Source: Neocallimastix lanati (nom. inval.)
Lineage: Eukaryota; Neocallimastigomycota; Neocallimastigomycetes; Neocallimastigales; Neocallimastigaceae
Assembly: GCA_016946835.1 (NCBI GenBank)
Contig: JACVTC010000114.1
Span: 263,501-327,500 of the forward strand
Length of the DNA stretch: 64,000 nt
Reading direction: 5' to 3'
The number at the start of each line of letters is the position of its first letter. Positions within the stretch are counted from its first letter, which is position 1. Of this stretch, positions 1 to 13,786 are shown in pieces. Under the pieces are notes generated by a model. It was given only the letters and a program-made list of their open reading frames with translations, ran no database searches and was not told the DNA's origin. The translations under genes and the position numbers were made by a program.

Positions 1-2119
1 GTATCTATTATAAATTTATTTGATTATTTTAAATATTACTATTATTACTAAATTTTAATTTTAATAATATTTTGTTTTTTATTTTAATTTATTTTATAAT
101 TATGTTATTTATTATATATATTATTTAATAAATATTACACTATTTTAAAAATGTTTAAATTAAAAAAAAAAAAAAACATTAATTCTTTAATCAATATTTT
201 TAATTATGAAATTATTAAATAATAGTTTGTGTAAAAGTATACTTTAATTTTTTATTTTCTTTATTTCTTTCTTTTTCTTTTTTTTTTTTTTTTTTTCTAA
301 TGTTTAAGTACTATTTTATTATTTTTTTTATTATTTTTTTTTATCTTTTTTTTTTTTTTTTTTTTTTAGAAAGTTTAATTTTAAAATTAAAATTAAATTT
401 AATATCTTTCTATTTTTTTTTCATCTGTTTTATTTAATAATATTATATTTTATTATTTTTTATATTTTATTTTTTATATTTTATTTTTTATATTTTATTT
501 TTTATATTTTATTTTTTATATTTTATTTTTTATATTTTATTTTTTATATTTTATTTTTTATATTTTATTTTTTATATTTTATTTTATTATGATTATTATT
601 TTTGAATTTTGAATTGAAGAATTTAAATTTATTTTTTTTCTAAATTTTTTTATAAAATTAATACTAATGCCAAAAACTCAATAAATTTTATTATTACCAA
701 TGTTTTAATATCTTTTATAGTTTTATTCAAATTATTAACTTTATTTTTTTATTTATAATAATAAATAAAGAAAAAATTTTCACCATTTATGCTTTATTTA
801 GTCAATAAATTAAAATAAATTAAAAAAAAAAAAAAAAGATTTAAAGAATAATTTTAATATATTAATTATAAATTATTCAATATATAAATTAATTCTATCA
901 ATTTTCTTTTTTATTTGTTTTTTTTTTTTTTTTTTTTTTTTTCCTCCTATATTCAATCTTATTTTTAAAAAAAAAAATTTTTTTTAAATTAATTATATCT
1001 TAATCTTTTATTAAATATATTAAAACTTTGAGACATATATATAAGTATTATTATATAATATATGTATAAATATATATTAATTAAATTAAATAATTTTAAA
1101 ATAATATATTAAATAATTAACTTATCAATAGTTTACAATTTGATTAAGATTCAAAAAAGAAATATTTACCTAATATATTATAATATACAGAATTAATCGT
1201 ATTAAATTTAGATGAATATAAATTTAATATAATGGTTAATGTTTTACCACAATAATATGAAATATAATTGTTTTATAATGTTATTTATTATATTTTTATT
1301 ACATATATATCTACATGTTTTTTCAAATACAAATTTACTCTCTTTATATTTTATTTTATTATAATATTATTGAGTACATGAATATTATTGGTCACCAATT
1401 TATATAATTTATATTTTCTTAAATAAATTTTCTTTTTAATTTGTTTCTTTCTGAAATAATGTGTTCTCCTTAGAGGATGATTGAATTAATTTTGATAATT
1501 ACATTTGAGATAATTGGGTGGAGAGTGATTAAGTAAAATTTTGAATATTTATTAAAATTTTTTATTTTTGAAATATTTTCAAATTAATTATATATAAGAT
1601 TCAGAAGATATATTAAATATTGTCAACCCTGCATTAAATAATAAATATTTTATATAAAATTCATAAAAAATGATTTATTGTTATGATTTATTGTTATTTT
1701 TTTTCTCTTATATTATTTTTTATGAAAAAAAAAGTTTAGGGTTTATATAGTTATCAATCTCAAATTTGATATTTAATTCATTATGATTCAAATTATTATA
1801 ATTACTTAGATATTTATAAAATGATTTAAAATTTAATAAATAAAAATTATATTAGAAAAAATTGTTGAAAATGTTAACTTCTTAATATAAGATTGGTTCT
1901 ATCTATTTTTATAATTATCTATGTTATTATTATTTATGAAATTAAAAATTGAAAATAATATTTATATAATTAAAAGTAATATCAAAATTATAACGAGCAT
2001 TTAAATTGTTAAATTTTTAAAATATCATTAACATTTGTTATTTGTAAAAATTATTCAAATATCATTAATATTTGTTAATTTATAAAATTCATTAGTAAAA
2101 CATATAATTAATTTAATTC

Positions 2120-2168
<49 letters not shown>

Positions 2169-2540
2169 TTTAATATACAAATATTCAATGTATATGAAAA
2201 TACATTTAATAAATATTTATAAGAAATTAATAATTATGTATATGTTTTTGTTTTTGTTTTTTCAAGTTTTATTTGGTAAAACTCAGTGTCTTTTAATATT
2301 ATTTTTAATGATTTTTATCCTTTAATAAATATATAAATATTGTAGATTTGTTTTTATACTATTAATAATGTTTTAGTATATTATATTAAATAAATAAAGC
2401 AATAAATTAATAAATGAAATAAAATATATTATATATATATATTCTATTTACAGTTATACATATTTATTGATTATAATTATTTTTTATTATTGTTCAAATA
2501 CATTTTATAGGCAAAAATTAAAATAATTTACTATTAATAG

Positions 2541-2575
<35 letters not shown>

Positions 2576-2811
2576 TTTATTTATGATTAAATAATTTTAA
2601 TATTCCTTTATTATATAAATATTTGATATATATTTTTATTTCTCATATTGATTAGTTTTTTTAGTTTTAAAATATTATATTATTAATGGTAATATTATTA
2701 TTTTAAACATGATTAAATATTTTTGATTATAAATTTATATAATAGCATATAAAAAATTTTTAAATATTCTTTAATTTATCAAAATAGATTTAGTTTTTCA
2801 ATTTTAAAATG
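1..2811. other. AT-rich intergenic region, no gene seen
   Basis: Almost pure A/T with many homopolymer runs, including a T tract at about 2122-2163 and an ATT microsatellite near 2540-2575. Stop codons are frequent in all frames and I see no domain-like reading frame, tRNA or rRNA. The minisatellite at 455-586 is listed separately. The region lies downstream of the LIM gene, so it may hold its 3' UTR and the terminator of a gene outside the window. Confidence 0.6.
455..586. repeat. 14-bp A/T minisatellite
   Basis: About nine head-to-tail copies of a 14-bp unit (ATATTTTATTTTTT) lie in non-coding DNA. Copies are nearly identical, which suggests recent slippage. Confidence 0.8.
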
Positions 2812-5150
2812 TTAACCTATACAATTCTTACAAATAACATTATTGTCTTTAATTTGAAAGTATTTGTTAATATCATCGTTTTCATCTGTCATCATATTAG
2901 AAATTGGGTTTTTACAATTATTACAGAAAATGTGCTTAGCATGATAAAATTTATCATCTATCTTTATTCTTTTATCTACAATTTTCCCTTTACAAAAGTC
3001 ACAATGCGTAGCAATTTGATAATGCTTAGGACAATATGGAAGACCTTCTAATTCATAAAATGAAGTAGTCGAGAATGGTTCACTACAAATCTTTTAATAT
3101 AGAATATTTAAATAATTAAAATAAATGATTTAAATATATATGTATGCATTTATATGAATAAAAATTTGATAAAAATTAAACTATTTCAATATTTTTATCG
3201 TTAATGCTTACACAACATACGAAACATTTTTCATGCCATGGCTTTTCCAAAGCTGTAACATATTCTTCATTAATTGGTTCCTTACATTTTGAGCAATATA
3301 ATCCAAATAATTTTTGGTAATCTTTATTGCAATATACTTTACCATTTTTGTTTTTAAAACTACCGTTTTCTAATGGTTCATGGCATTCACAACAACAAAA
3401 ATGATTTGGATGCCAATTTTTACCTATTGCAATTGTATATTCCTAGTTTTAAAATTAAATTTTAATATATTCAGATTATCAATATTAAAAAATGTACATA
3501 TATATTTAAATATATTTATTAATATTAAAAACTTATTAATTTTAAATTCATTTAATATTTCAATATTTAATATATAATGTTTAATTAATAGTTCTTGATA
3601 TAAAAATATATATATTTAATCCTATACTTACTCCATTGATATATTCATTACAGAAAGCACATTTAACACCACATTTATTATTGTAACAGTCATTACAGAA
3701 TAAATTGTCATCAATGACATGGAAAGTTACATTACAAAGAGATGTACTACAACTTGAACATATAAAATGTTTTATGTGATAGAATTTTTTGTTAGCATTA
3801 ATCATAGAACCTATAATTTTCTCATGACAATATTCACACATAGTTGATTCAAGATCAATAGTATTAAAGTTTTGATTACTTGTGTCAGATTTTTTTGATG
3901 GTGAAGAGGATGGAGAATGAGATTGTGGTTTATCTTGAATAGGTGCTTCAATTGGAGGTGGATTTGGAGTTGGAGTTGGATTTGGAGTTGGATTTGGAGC
4001 TGATGATTGTCGTTTATCTTGAATAGGTGCTTCAACTGGAGGTGGATATGGAGCTGATGATTGTGGTTTATCTTGAATAGGTGCTTCAACTGGAGGTGGA
4101 TTTGGAGTTGGATTTGGAGCTGATGATTGTGGTTTATCTTGAGCTGATACTTCAAATGAAGCTGAAGTTTGAGCTGAAGATTGTAATTTAGCTTGAATAG
4201 GAGCTGTTGTTGGTATAGGAGAAGATGCTAAATTTTGAGTTGAATGAGATGGAGTAGATGCTATATTTTGAGTTGAATGAGATGGGGTTCTAGTTTGAGG
4301 TGAAAGTGGATTATTAGATCTTGATCTTGGAGCAAGAGGATATGATGAGAGAGATGCGGTACTTCCAGTATTTGAATGTGATAAATTCAAATGTTCATTA
4401 ATACTTTTTGATAAACTGTCAATATCATCATTTAGTTTTTCAATTTCATTATCATTCATTAAATTTTCTTTTGATGCTGATTCTCGTTCGTTTTGATTAA
4501 TAAAAATAGTTTTATGTGGATCATAATTATTATTAGTATCTATGAACATATTTATAAAATTTGAATTTATTATTAGAATTTTTTTTTTATAATTAATATT
4601 TAACAAAATAAACATAATATAAGAAATAAAAAATTAGTTAATTAAGCTAGAATTCAGTAATTTAACCAATATAATAAAAAAAATTAACATTTACTATTTG
4701 TTACACTTGTTGTTGATGGTTTATTATAAATGGTTTTTACATTATGAATTCTTTCATTGACTGAAACACTATTATTGGCAGTGTTTGTTGAATTAAGTTC
4801 TGAACCATTACTAGATGAACTAATATTTCTATTATTTCGTTGACTTTGTGGTCTTAATGGATTATTATTTGGTCTCAAAGGGTTGTATCCTATTTTTTTC
4901 TTTGGTTCAGTTGAAATCGTACGAGAAGCTATAGTTTATTAAAATAATAAGTATATTTACTATTTAAATTTTAAGAAATTATATTAATCGAAAAAAATTT
5001 TTTTTTTTTTTATTTTTATTTTTCAATTATCTGTTGTAATTAATGTGCAAATATAAAAAAAATGTTTTGAATAATTATATAATTTATTGATCATTAGTTT
5101 CATTACTATTATTTTTTTTTTATTATTTAGTATTTACCATTGGTATCCAT
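2812..5150 (-). CDS. Four-LIM-domain paxillin-like adaptor protein
   Basis: Five exons can be spliced in phase: 5150-5138, 4928-4695, 4539-3632, 3442-3212 and 3090-2812, giving about 554 residues. The N-terminal half is low complexity (Ser/Asn-rich, then a Pro/Ala/Gln stretch with about four copies of a V-E-A-P-I-Q-D-K type unit at about 4200-3940). The second half holds four consecutive LIM zinc fingers. Each has the C-x2-C ... H-x2-C-x2-C-x2-C pattern, seen for example as C-S-K-C ... W-H-E-K-C-F-V-C-C-I-C across the exon 4/5 junction, which confirms that splice. Four C-terminal LIM domains after a disordered region is the paxillin/Hic-5/Pxl1 layout; these proteins act as adaptors at cortical actin and polarity or septation sites. 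A segment with leucine spacing near the start of exon 3 (L-N-D-D-I-D-S-L-S) could be an LD-like motif. The start ATG lies in a 13-nt first exon. The family assignment is firm; orthology to fungal Pxl1 is inferred. Confidence 0.82.
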
Positions 5151-5943
5151 TTTTTTTTTTTTTAACTTTTATTTTTAAAATATCCTTTAATCTATTTATA
5201 TCAAATTAGTAAAAACTTTCTTTCTTTCTTAATATTAAAAAAAAAAATTAAATTAAATAAAATAAAAGAAATTAAAAATAAAAATAATATAAAAAAAAAA
5301 AATTTAGTAATTTATATTAATTTATATCAACAATTAGAAATGTATAAATTCTAATTTATTTAATATAATATTTGAGAATAATAAATTATTATTGTAGTTA
5401 TTGTAGTATATATTGTATAAAAATAAAATAATAAAATAAAAGAAATAAAAATAATATAATATTAAAAAAAAAAAAAATATTTAAAATTTCATATTAATTT
5501 ATTTCAATAATTAAAAATATAAAAATTCTAATTTATTTAATATGAGAATAATAAATTATTATTGTAGCATATAATATCAAATGTTAAAAGTTTTATTAAA
5601 ATATTATTTAAGAAACTTTTTTAGCTGTTTATTAATTATTAAAAATAATATTATTAATTATAATTATAATAAAATATCAAATGTTAAAATTTTTGTAATT
5701 ATTATTAAAGAAACTTTTTTAGTTAAGGTCATAATTTTAATACGATCTAAAAATAAACTTTTTATGAATTTTCAAAAAGTCAAAATAAAAATATTATAAT
5801 ATAAAATAAAGAAAAAAAAAATTATTTTTTTTTTTTTTTTCTTTTAATTATCTTTTTAAAATTAAAATCATATTATATATAAATTATATATATTATATAA
5901 AATTCTTTTTAAACCTTTTTTTATATTTTATTTTTTTTTCTTT

Positions 5944-5984
<41 letters not shown>

Positions 5985-6152
5985 AGATTTTTATAAATCT
6001 TAATAATAAAAAATTTATAATTTTTTAATTAGATTTTTAAATGATTTTTAATTATATATAAATTTTAATTTTAATTTTATTATTATTTGATATAATATTT
6101 TTAATTTATCCAACTCTTTTTAATAATTATAAATCCAAGGATATAAACCAAA

Positions 6153-6192
<40 letters not shown>

Positions 6193-6678
6193 TTACTTTC
6201 AATTTGTAATTAAGAAATAATTAAACTTTCCAATTTAATTATTATTATTATTATTATTATTATTATTTTTTTTTTTTTAGGTTTATTATTTATTTCAAAA
6301 AAAAAAAAAAAATTTACAATTTAAAATACATATTAATATTTTTTTTTTTTTTTTTTTTTAATAAAACAAAACATAATATATATTATTTTTAATATATTAT
6401 AAAAAGAAAAAAATAAAAAATAAAAATAAAAATAGATATATAATGTGGTGGTATATAATTAAAGATGAAAATAAAATAAAATAAAATAAAAAATAAAATA
6501 AAAAATAAAATAAAAAATAAAATAAAAAATAAAATAAAATAAAATAAAAATAAAAAATAAAAATAAAAATAAAATAAAAAATAAAATAAAATAAAATAAA
6601 AAATAAAATAAAATAAAATAAAAAGATAAAAAAAAAATAAAATTAAAATTAAATAAATATTAATAAAAATACATTTTT

Positions 6679-6712
<34 letters not shown>

Positions 6713-7236
6713 GTATAATATATTTGCTAGATAATTTTATAAATTATACATGATTAATAAAAATAAAAGAAATTGGAAATTTTATATATATATATATATA
6801 TATATATTAAATACTAAATATACATGAAAATAAAACTTTAAAATATAATTTTTTTTTATGATTAATTTACTCTCTCTTTAATTTGATTTTTTTTTTTTTT
6901 TTTATTATTATTGAAAATTTTACCATCTGTTTTTGTTTCAATATAAAAAAAAAAAAAAGTATGATCATATTATAAATATATACATATATAATAAAATTAT
7001 AAAATTAAAAAATAATAATTAGTATTTATTTATAAATTATTAAATAAAAAATAAATAAATAAATAAATATAAAATAAAAATAATAATAATTATTATTATT
7101 ATCTATTAGTTATTATCTATAATTTGTTATCTATTATTTATTATTTATTATTTATTATTTATTATTTTTTTATTTTTTTATTTATTTATTATTATTTATT
7201 TTTTTTTTATTGATTATATCAATTATAATTCATAAC
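5151..7236. other. AT-rich intergenic region with microsatellites
   Basis: The 5' flank of the LIM gene runs into the 3' flank of the polymerase gene. It contains poly(T) tracts (for example near 5950-5980), a TA dinucleotide run near 6170-6192, and a long AAAAT/AAATA-type repeat at 6475-6630. Short open stretches here are Lys/Asn/Ile translations of A/T repeats. I see no gene. Confidence 0.6.
6475..6630. repeat. Imperfect AAAATA-type microsatellite
   Basis: This stretch is made only of A and T with period-5/6 AAAAT/AAAATA units and little else. It is non-coding. Confidence 0.7.
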
Positions 7237-10200
7237 TTACTCAAATTGAAAACGTTCTATTTGTTTGATATTATCTTTCATATCTTTTTGAATCTTTTTA
7301 CGCATATAGAAAATTGGGCAATCTTTACTGGTACAAATAATATCTTGATGAAGACTACCTTGACATCTTTGACATTGAGTCCAGAGACGGGAATACTTTT
7401 TTTCGGAGAGATTAAATTGCATAATTTGTCGTTGATAAAGTTCTCCTAATTTAGGTCTACAATGGAAACAGACAGCTTTCTCATCTTTCCTTAAAATAGC
7501 TTTACAACCCATACAAGTTTCTTGTTTAACTGCAAATTTCATTAAACCTCCAATGGTGGGTGCAGCAACAGATATAACACGAGTATGATTACCAGAAAGT
7601 AAAGATTGAGCTTTATCTCCTAAAATAGGCTCAAAAATTCTCATTAATGGTTTAGAGAGTTGATTATCAAGATAATATTTGGTATCAATTGGTATATTAT
7701 GTTCTAAAACATATAATGGATCTTCTGATTTTTCATAAGCAGCAGCATCTTTTGCGGCTTTAATAATAACATAAGCTACACGATCACCAAGATTTGGTGC
7801 TGAACCAGGATCTCTTTTTCTCATTCGATCAGCTAATTCTTTATGGGCTTGCTTTCCATCATATTCCGTTTTTGATAATGCTTTTGTAATAACCAGTTGC
7901 GATAAATCTATTTTGTTTTGAAGAAGATCAGATATAACTTGCTTTGCATAATCAATGGCAGCTTCAACATTATGATCAATTAACATTTTTCTTAGACATG
8001 TATCAATAACATTTTGTACCAAACGACAATTATCTCTTCTTACTGTTTCGATACCTTTAGCATCTAACTTATCATACTTTTCAGTTCGGGTCCAGAAAAG
8101 ACCTGCATATCTCTTCTTACTAATTAATAAATAGGGGAAATATACCTTTTCAAATTCTAAATTGATAGGTTTAATGAAATGTTGAGTAACAAATTGAGCT
8201 GCTTCTTTTCCCAGTTTCATAGCTTCTTCTAAAGTTTCAACACCAAAACGTACCATAACAGAATCGGTATCACCATAGATAACGGTGGCATCATGAGGAA
8301 ATCCATTAGCAATGGAATAATGACTTTCTACCAAATATTTTGTCTTTTCAATCATTTCTCTACCATAGGCTGTTGTGCTTTGTGAAATTGGAATACAAGG
8401 TAAACGACCAATGGTAGCCCCTGTAAAACCATATACTGAATTGGCACTAATCTTTAAAGCTAATTGTCTACCATTAAGTACACTTTTTTTAAATGGATCA
8501 GTTTCCTTTTTTAAATCTGCTTTAGCTTTTTTACGAGCATCGATAAGATGTTTTAAAATAGAAGGTAATAATCCCTTTCTATGTTTTTCTTTGACAAACA
8601 TATCATTGGATGGAGTAACTATATAATCAATATCCTTTTTCAAACCAAGCCTTTCAATAGTTTGTTTATTCAGTAAAGTCGTGTAACATAAATTATGTGC
8701 CATCATAATCGATGGATAAAGTGAATTAAAATCAAGAGTGGAAATTGGACAATCATAAAATCCTTTCTTTGGTTCAATAACGGTGGCACCAGTATATTGT
8801 TCTTCAGCAGCTTCTTGTGGCATAAATGGAATAATAAGATCTTCTTCTATAGCTTTACGATAAAGTTGGGAAATAACTTTAATTTGTTGACCACGTTGAA
8901 GTAACAGATTAAATGGAACACCAGTGACACGCGCCATTTCAATGTAATTAATCAAACACATCAATTTATCTAATAATCTTTGAGGAAGCCAGGCATCCTT
9001 CAAACAATAAATTGCAAGACGACGTCTTGTTTCAGCATTACCTTTTTGTAAATCTGTAATAATAGAATGATGAACATCTTCTTTCTGTTCACCAAGGAAA
9101 TGATTACATACTGAGTTTAAGGTATATGATCTTAATTTATGATCACGTTGCATCATAGGCAATACATCAAAATCAATACGACCATCTAAATTAATACTTT
9201 TACTTTCTCTTGTACCATAAGCTCTTGAAGAAAACCGACTATCTTTAGCTTCAGTTTTTGAACTCTTTATTCTACCAAGAAATGGAAATTTATTTACCTT
9301 TAATGTAGCAGCTCTCTCTAATAAATACGGAAAATCAAAATTTAAAATATTATAACCTGTAATTACATCAGGGTCAACTCTTACAAAGAATTCACTCCAA
9401 CGTTGTAATAATTCTTCTTCTGTTTTATTAGGAATAACATGAGAACCAATAATTGGAGAACAAGTATTTAATGTGAAAATATTCTTAATAAATGGTTTTG
9501 ATTCCCCTTTTTGCATTATCATTATAATAATAATAATAATAATAATAATAATCAGATTTAAATATATATATTTATAAATTTAAAAATAATATATACATTT
9601 ATTCATATATTAAAAAAAAAAATAATAATAATAATAATAATATATTAAATACTTAATTAAATAATATAATTATTAATTTATTGAATATAATAAATTATTA
9701 GTAATCATAGTACCTTGTATAGTAACTACATTAGCAATCTGAATAACAGAATCATGTTTTGGTTCGGGGAATACACCAGGTCTACCAGAACATTCAATAT
9801 CAAAACTTAAAATTCTTAAAGGTGCAATATGTGACCATTCATTTTCCGGTTCATGACTAATCAAATCTTTATAATCTATATCAATTTCTAATTGACAATT
9901 AGAAACACATTTTTCTTTTGGTTTTATAGTATATTTTTTGGGTGGACATTCCAACCAATTAACACCTGTAATTCCTCTATCAATCATAAACCTCAAATCA
10001 TAATTAAGTGTACTATCAAATGTATTAAATGCTCTTTCTCCAAATCCTTTAATGTTAATACCCTGTTCTAATCTTCTTTTAATACCTGATAATTGCTTTG
10101 GTAAAGATGTAGTGATTTTTATGAATGGTGATTTTTGATTACCATGATAATGATATATAGATTCTCTTAATACTATCTCAACTTTTTTAACGTCATTAAT

Positions 10201-10656
10201 AGTTTCATTATTTAATGCTTCCTTAAAATCTGGAAGATTCGCTTCAGTAAAATTTGCTGGTGCTGGAACATATAAGTAATGATGAAAACCATGAACATTA
10301 CATACAACACTATTGCCTTTTTCCGTACAACCATAAAATCTAATAACTGGTGCAAATTTTCTATTTGAACCATATTCGTGTGTATTTAAATCATCTTTTT
10401 CAATTTCAACAGTATCATCAATTTCTATTTGTTGAAAAATAATTGGATCTTCATCCGGATTAATATCTGGAAGTGGAGGTCTATTCCAAAATGAAACTGG
10501 ATCCACTGTTTTCTCTGATTCCGCTTCCATTTTTTGAAGCTGGAGTTCAAATGAAGAAGGTCCTTCATTTTTAAATTTTTTTAAATCCTGATGATAATTT
10601 AATTGTTCAACGTGCCCTTTATTATCATTTTCTATTTTTCTTTTAGTAGGTACCAT
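7237..10656 (-). CDS. POL3: DNA polymerase delta catalytic subunit
   Basis: Two exons, 10656-9714 and 9506-7237, joined in phase (codon split G|GG), give about 1,070 residues, close to the 1,097 of yeast Pol3. This family B polymerase synthesises the lagging strand and proofreads. The proofreading exonuclease is intact: Exo I F-D-I-E-C (D286/E288), Exo II in Y-N-I-L-N-F-D (about D372) and Exo III Y-C-L-K-D (about D485). The polymerase motifs are also intact: motif A D-F-N-S-L-Y-P-S (about D573), motif B with K-I-S-A-N-S-V-Y-G, and motif C Y-G-D-T-D-S (about D727/D729). The C terminus has CysA (C-x2-C ... C-x2-C, a zinc site) and CysB (C-x2-C ... C-x4-C, the iron-sulfur site in this family). 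The splice restores the conserved I-Q-G-E-S-K-P-F join. The first-exon ATG is followed by a basic N terminus. The identification is essentially certain. Confidence 0.97.
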
Positions 10657-11719
10657 TTTATCTTTTATTTATATTTATATTTTAATTATATTATATATAT
10701 AAATATGTATATATATATATTTTTTTTCTTTTTTGTTAACTCTATTATATAAATTTAATTATATTAAATACTATTTTACATAAAATAAGGGTTTAAAATT
10801 TTAATTTTAAATTAATTATTCCTAAATTTAGAAAATTAAAAAGAAACGAATGAAAAGAAAACATTCAATATATTTAATAAAAACTATAATTTTTGCTTTT
10901 CATTTATTATCTTTATTTCTTTAAATTTTAAATTAAATATGATATTATCAGTTATATTATTAATTTATAAAAAATATATATATATAAAGAAAAAAACTTC
11001 TTAATATTGAATAATTTCATACAATTACAAATACGTATGACAAAAAATAATGAAAAAAAATTGATTATATATTATTATCATTTATAATAATAATTTTTGA
11101 TTAAATTTTTTGTATTTACTTTTTATTATATTTATTTATTTATTAATCTATTTATTTATTTATTTACTTATTTATTTATTCATTCATTCATTTTTATATA
11201 ATGTTTGTAAAACTGAATATTATCAATTTAATTTAGTATAATTAATTCATTTCAAAATAATTTCTTCTATTTTTCAAAAAAAAAAAAATTGATTGGCTAT
11301 TTTCAATCTAAGTTTTTTTTTTGTTATTCATATTTTTGTCCTTTTTTAATTATATAATAATTAAATGTATTTTTCAATATTATAACAAATTATTTAAACT
11401 GTTCAATTGTACAATTAAAGTGCTGTATCATTTATATAGAAAATCCAAAAGTAAAATTTAAAAAAACAAAAATTATTATAATTGTCTATTGTATATATAA
11501 CTTCTAAATTATTTGAAATTATCAAAATTTTAGTGATAAATAAAATTTACAATTTCATTATTAAATAAAAATAAGATTATTATTACTTAAAATATATGTA
11601 TTATTATATATACATAATTTTATAGATATATTTAATTTTTATTTCACAAATTTATAATTTTGTTTATCCTAAAAAAGCCATCATACCAAAGATATAATAG
11701 GCAATTTTTTTATAACAAA
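10657..11719. other. Divergent intergenic region between POL3 and the DTW gene
   Basis: About 1 kb of A/T-rich DNA lies between two genes transcribed outward, so both promoters should be here. It has TA runs near 10690-10720, an ATTT microsatellite near 11140-11190, and no recognisable regulatory motif or ORF. Confidence 0.55.
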
Positions 11720-12433
11720 ATGGAATTTGATTACGATGATATTGAAGGATATTTAGATAGAAAATGTCCACAATGTGAACGAAAATTAGAAAATTGTCTT
11801 TGTAAGCATATCGAAAAGTTAGATACAAAAATTAAATTTGTATTTTTAATGCATCCAAAAGAATCTAAAAGACAAAGTACTGGAACTGGAAAACTTGCAA
11901 ATCTTTCCCTTAAAGATTCAGAAATATTTATAGGAAAAGAATTTTCTAATCATCACGAATTACAGGAACTTTTGAATGACTCTAATTATTTCCCCGTATT
12001 AATGTATCCAGGAAAAAACGTTTGGACTGCCAATAAAGAAGGATTTGATAAAATAATAGGAAATAAAAGATTACTTGTAATCATTGTTGATGCAACTTGG
12101 AGATTTTCTAAAACTTTAATAAATCATAACCGTTTCTTATTAGATTTACCTCGCGTATCTTTTACTGGAAATTATCAATCAATTTATACATTTAAACGTG
12201 AACCTAGGCCGGAATGTATCTCAACCATTGAAAGTTGTTATTTCTTCATTAAAGAAATGCAATCAGTAGGGTTAGAAAATGAAAAGTTAAACCCTGAGCC
12301 ACTTATGAATGTATTCAAAGCAATGATAAAATTTCAACTTCAAGCAGAAAATGAGCGAATATTAGGAATAAGACCTACTGCTCACACAAATCATACACAT
12401 CCTGAAGTATTAAGAGTTATTCCCGATTTTTAA
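11720..12433 (+). CDS. DTW-domain protein, probable tRNA-uridine aminocarboxypropyltransferase
   Basis: A single-exon gene of 237 residues. I place the start at the ATG at 11720 (context ACAAAATGG); the frame is open 60 nt further upstream but has no ATG there. Near the N terminus is the Cys cluster C-P-Q-C-x6-C-L-C typical of the DTW superfamily. In the middle is the signature D-A-T-W (consensus D-x-T-W) within I-I-V-D-A-T-W-R-F, followed by L-P-R-V and a basic F-K-R-E-P-R-P segment with a downstream E-S-C-Y. Proteins of this family (DTWD1/DTWD2, bacterial TapT) transfer the 3-amino-3-carboxypropyl group from S-adenosylmethionine to uridine in tRNA. Which tRNA position is modified cannot be told from sequence. 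The family is confident; DTWD1 versus DTWD2 type is not decided. Confidence 0.88.
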   Translation: MEFDYDDIEGYLDRKCPQCERKLENCLCKHIEKLDTKIKFVFLMHPKESKRQSTGTGKLANLSLKDSEIFIGKEFSNHHELQELLNDSNYFPVLMYPGKNVWTANKEGFDKIIGNKRLLVIIVDATWRFSKTLINHNRFLLDLPRVSFTGNYQSIYTFKREPRPECISTIESCYFFIKEMQSVGLENEKLNPEPLMNVFKAMIKFQLQAENERILGIRPTAHTNHTHPEVLRVIPDF

Positions 12434-13397
12434 TTAATTATATATATATATAATAAATAAAAATATGAATATTCTAAAATAAGACAAGGGGACGAATAAT
12501 CAAGAAAAAAAAAGTTAATACAATTTTTACTTATACCTGTTAATTATAAATATTAATTATACCCATATAAAACCATCTATTGATAAGCTATTATTAGTAT
12601 CATCAAAAATTAATTAAATGTTTTTGTATTAGTAATTTAAAATTTAGGCGCTAATTTAATTTTATTTGTAATATCTATTTATTTAATAATTTTTATTATT
12701 TTTTCTTTTTTTTTTTATTTCAAAAATTTTTATTAAAAATTTAAAATGATAAATAAATATTTTATTATCTTAAAGATATATTTAAAATTATCTAAATATA
12801 TTTTATAAAATTATATTTTAAATAAGAAAAAATAATAATGAAATAAAAAATTAAAAATTTAAAATTTTCTAAATATATTTTATAAAATTATATTTTAAAT
12901 AAGAAAAAATAATAATGAAATAAAAAATTAAAAATTTTTGATTAAAATTTATACAGTGAATATATATATAATTTTATAAATAAATAATCAATAATATTCA
13001 TATTAATAACTTAATACCACTAATAATACTATTATTTGATTTTAAACATTTTCATCTAAATTAATTATTGTGTTTATAATTTCAAATAATTTTTTTTTTT
13101 ACAGCTTATATTGCATAATAATTATTTTAAATTAACATATATAAATAATAAAATTAAAAACAGAAAATAATAAATAAAAAAAAAAAAAATATTGCACAAT
13201 TATATACATAATTAGTTTTATATATATAATTTTCTTAATTTTTCAAAAATATTTGTCATTAAGTTATTATTATTTTTTTTTTTCATTTTATTTTTATTTA
13301 TATACTTAAATTTATATTTATTTTTATTTTTATTTTTATTTTTATTTATTTTTTATTATTTATTTTTTTTATTTTAATTTTAATTTATTTTTAATTT

Positions 13398-13437
<40 letters not shown>

Positions 13438-13786
13438 TATTTTATTAAAATTTTTATTTTTGAATTTTCTTTTAATAATATGATATTTCAAATGATTTTA
13501 TTATTATTATTATTATTATTATTTTATAATGCTAATAAAAAAAAATTATCAACATATTATTTAAATATATTAAATTTACTAAAAAAAAAAAATAATATGC
13601 AAATATAAGATAAATAACAATTGAATAACTTTTTTTTACATGATTTTAAATTTTATATGGTATTTGTTATAAAAAAAAAAAATATTACAATGAAATAATA
13701 TTAATTTTAAATAATATTAATTTTATATATTAAAAAATATGGATGTACGATATTCTTCTTTTAAATATGTATATATATAATAAAAT
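12434..13786. other. AT-rich convergent intergenic region with a 77-bp tandem duplication
   Basis: This lies between the 3' ends of the DTW gene and the Rpt5 gene, so it holds both 3' UTRs. It contains a near-perfect direct duplication of about 77 bp (copies starting near 12791 and 12868) and a long T tract at about 13400-13431. No ORF or RNA gene is visible. Confidence 0.6.

Noticed and set aside
5581-5799. 72-codon plus-strand frame
   Set aside because: Lys/Asn/Ile/Val composition expected from A/T-rich DNA, no motif, no plausible splice context.
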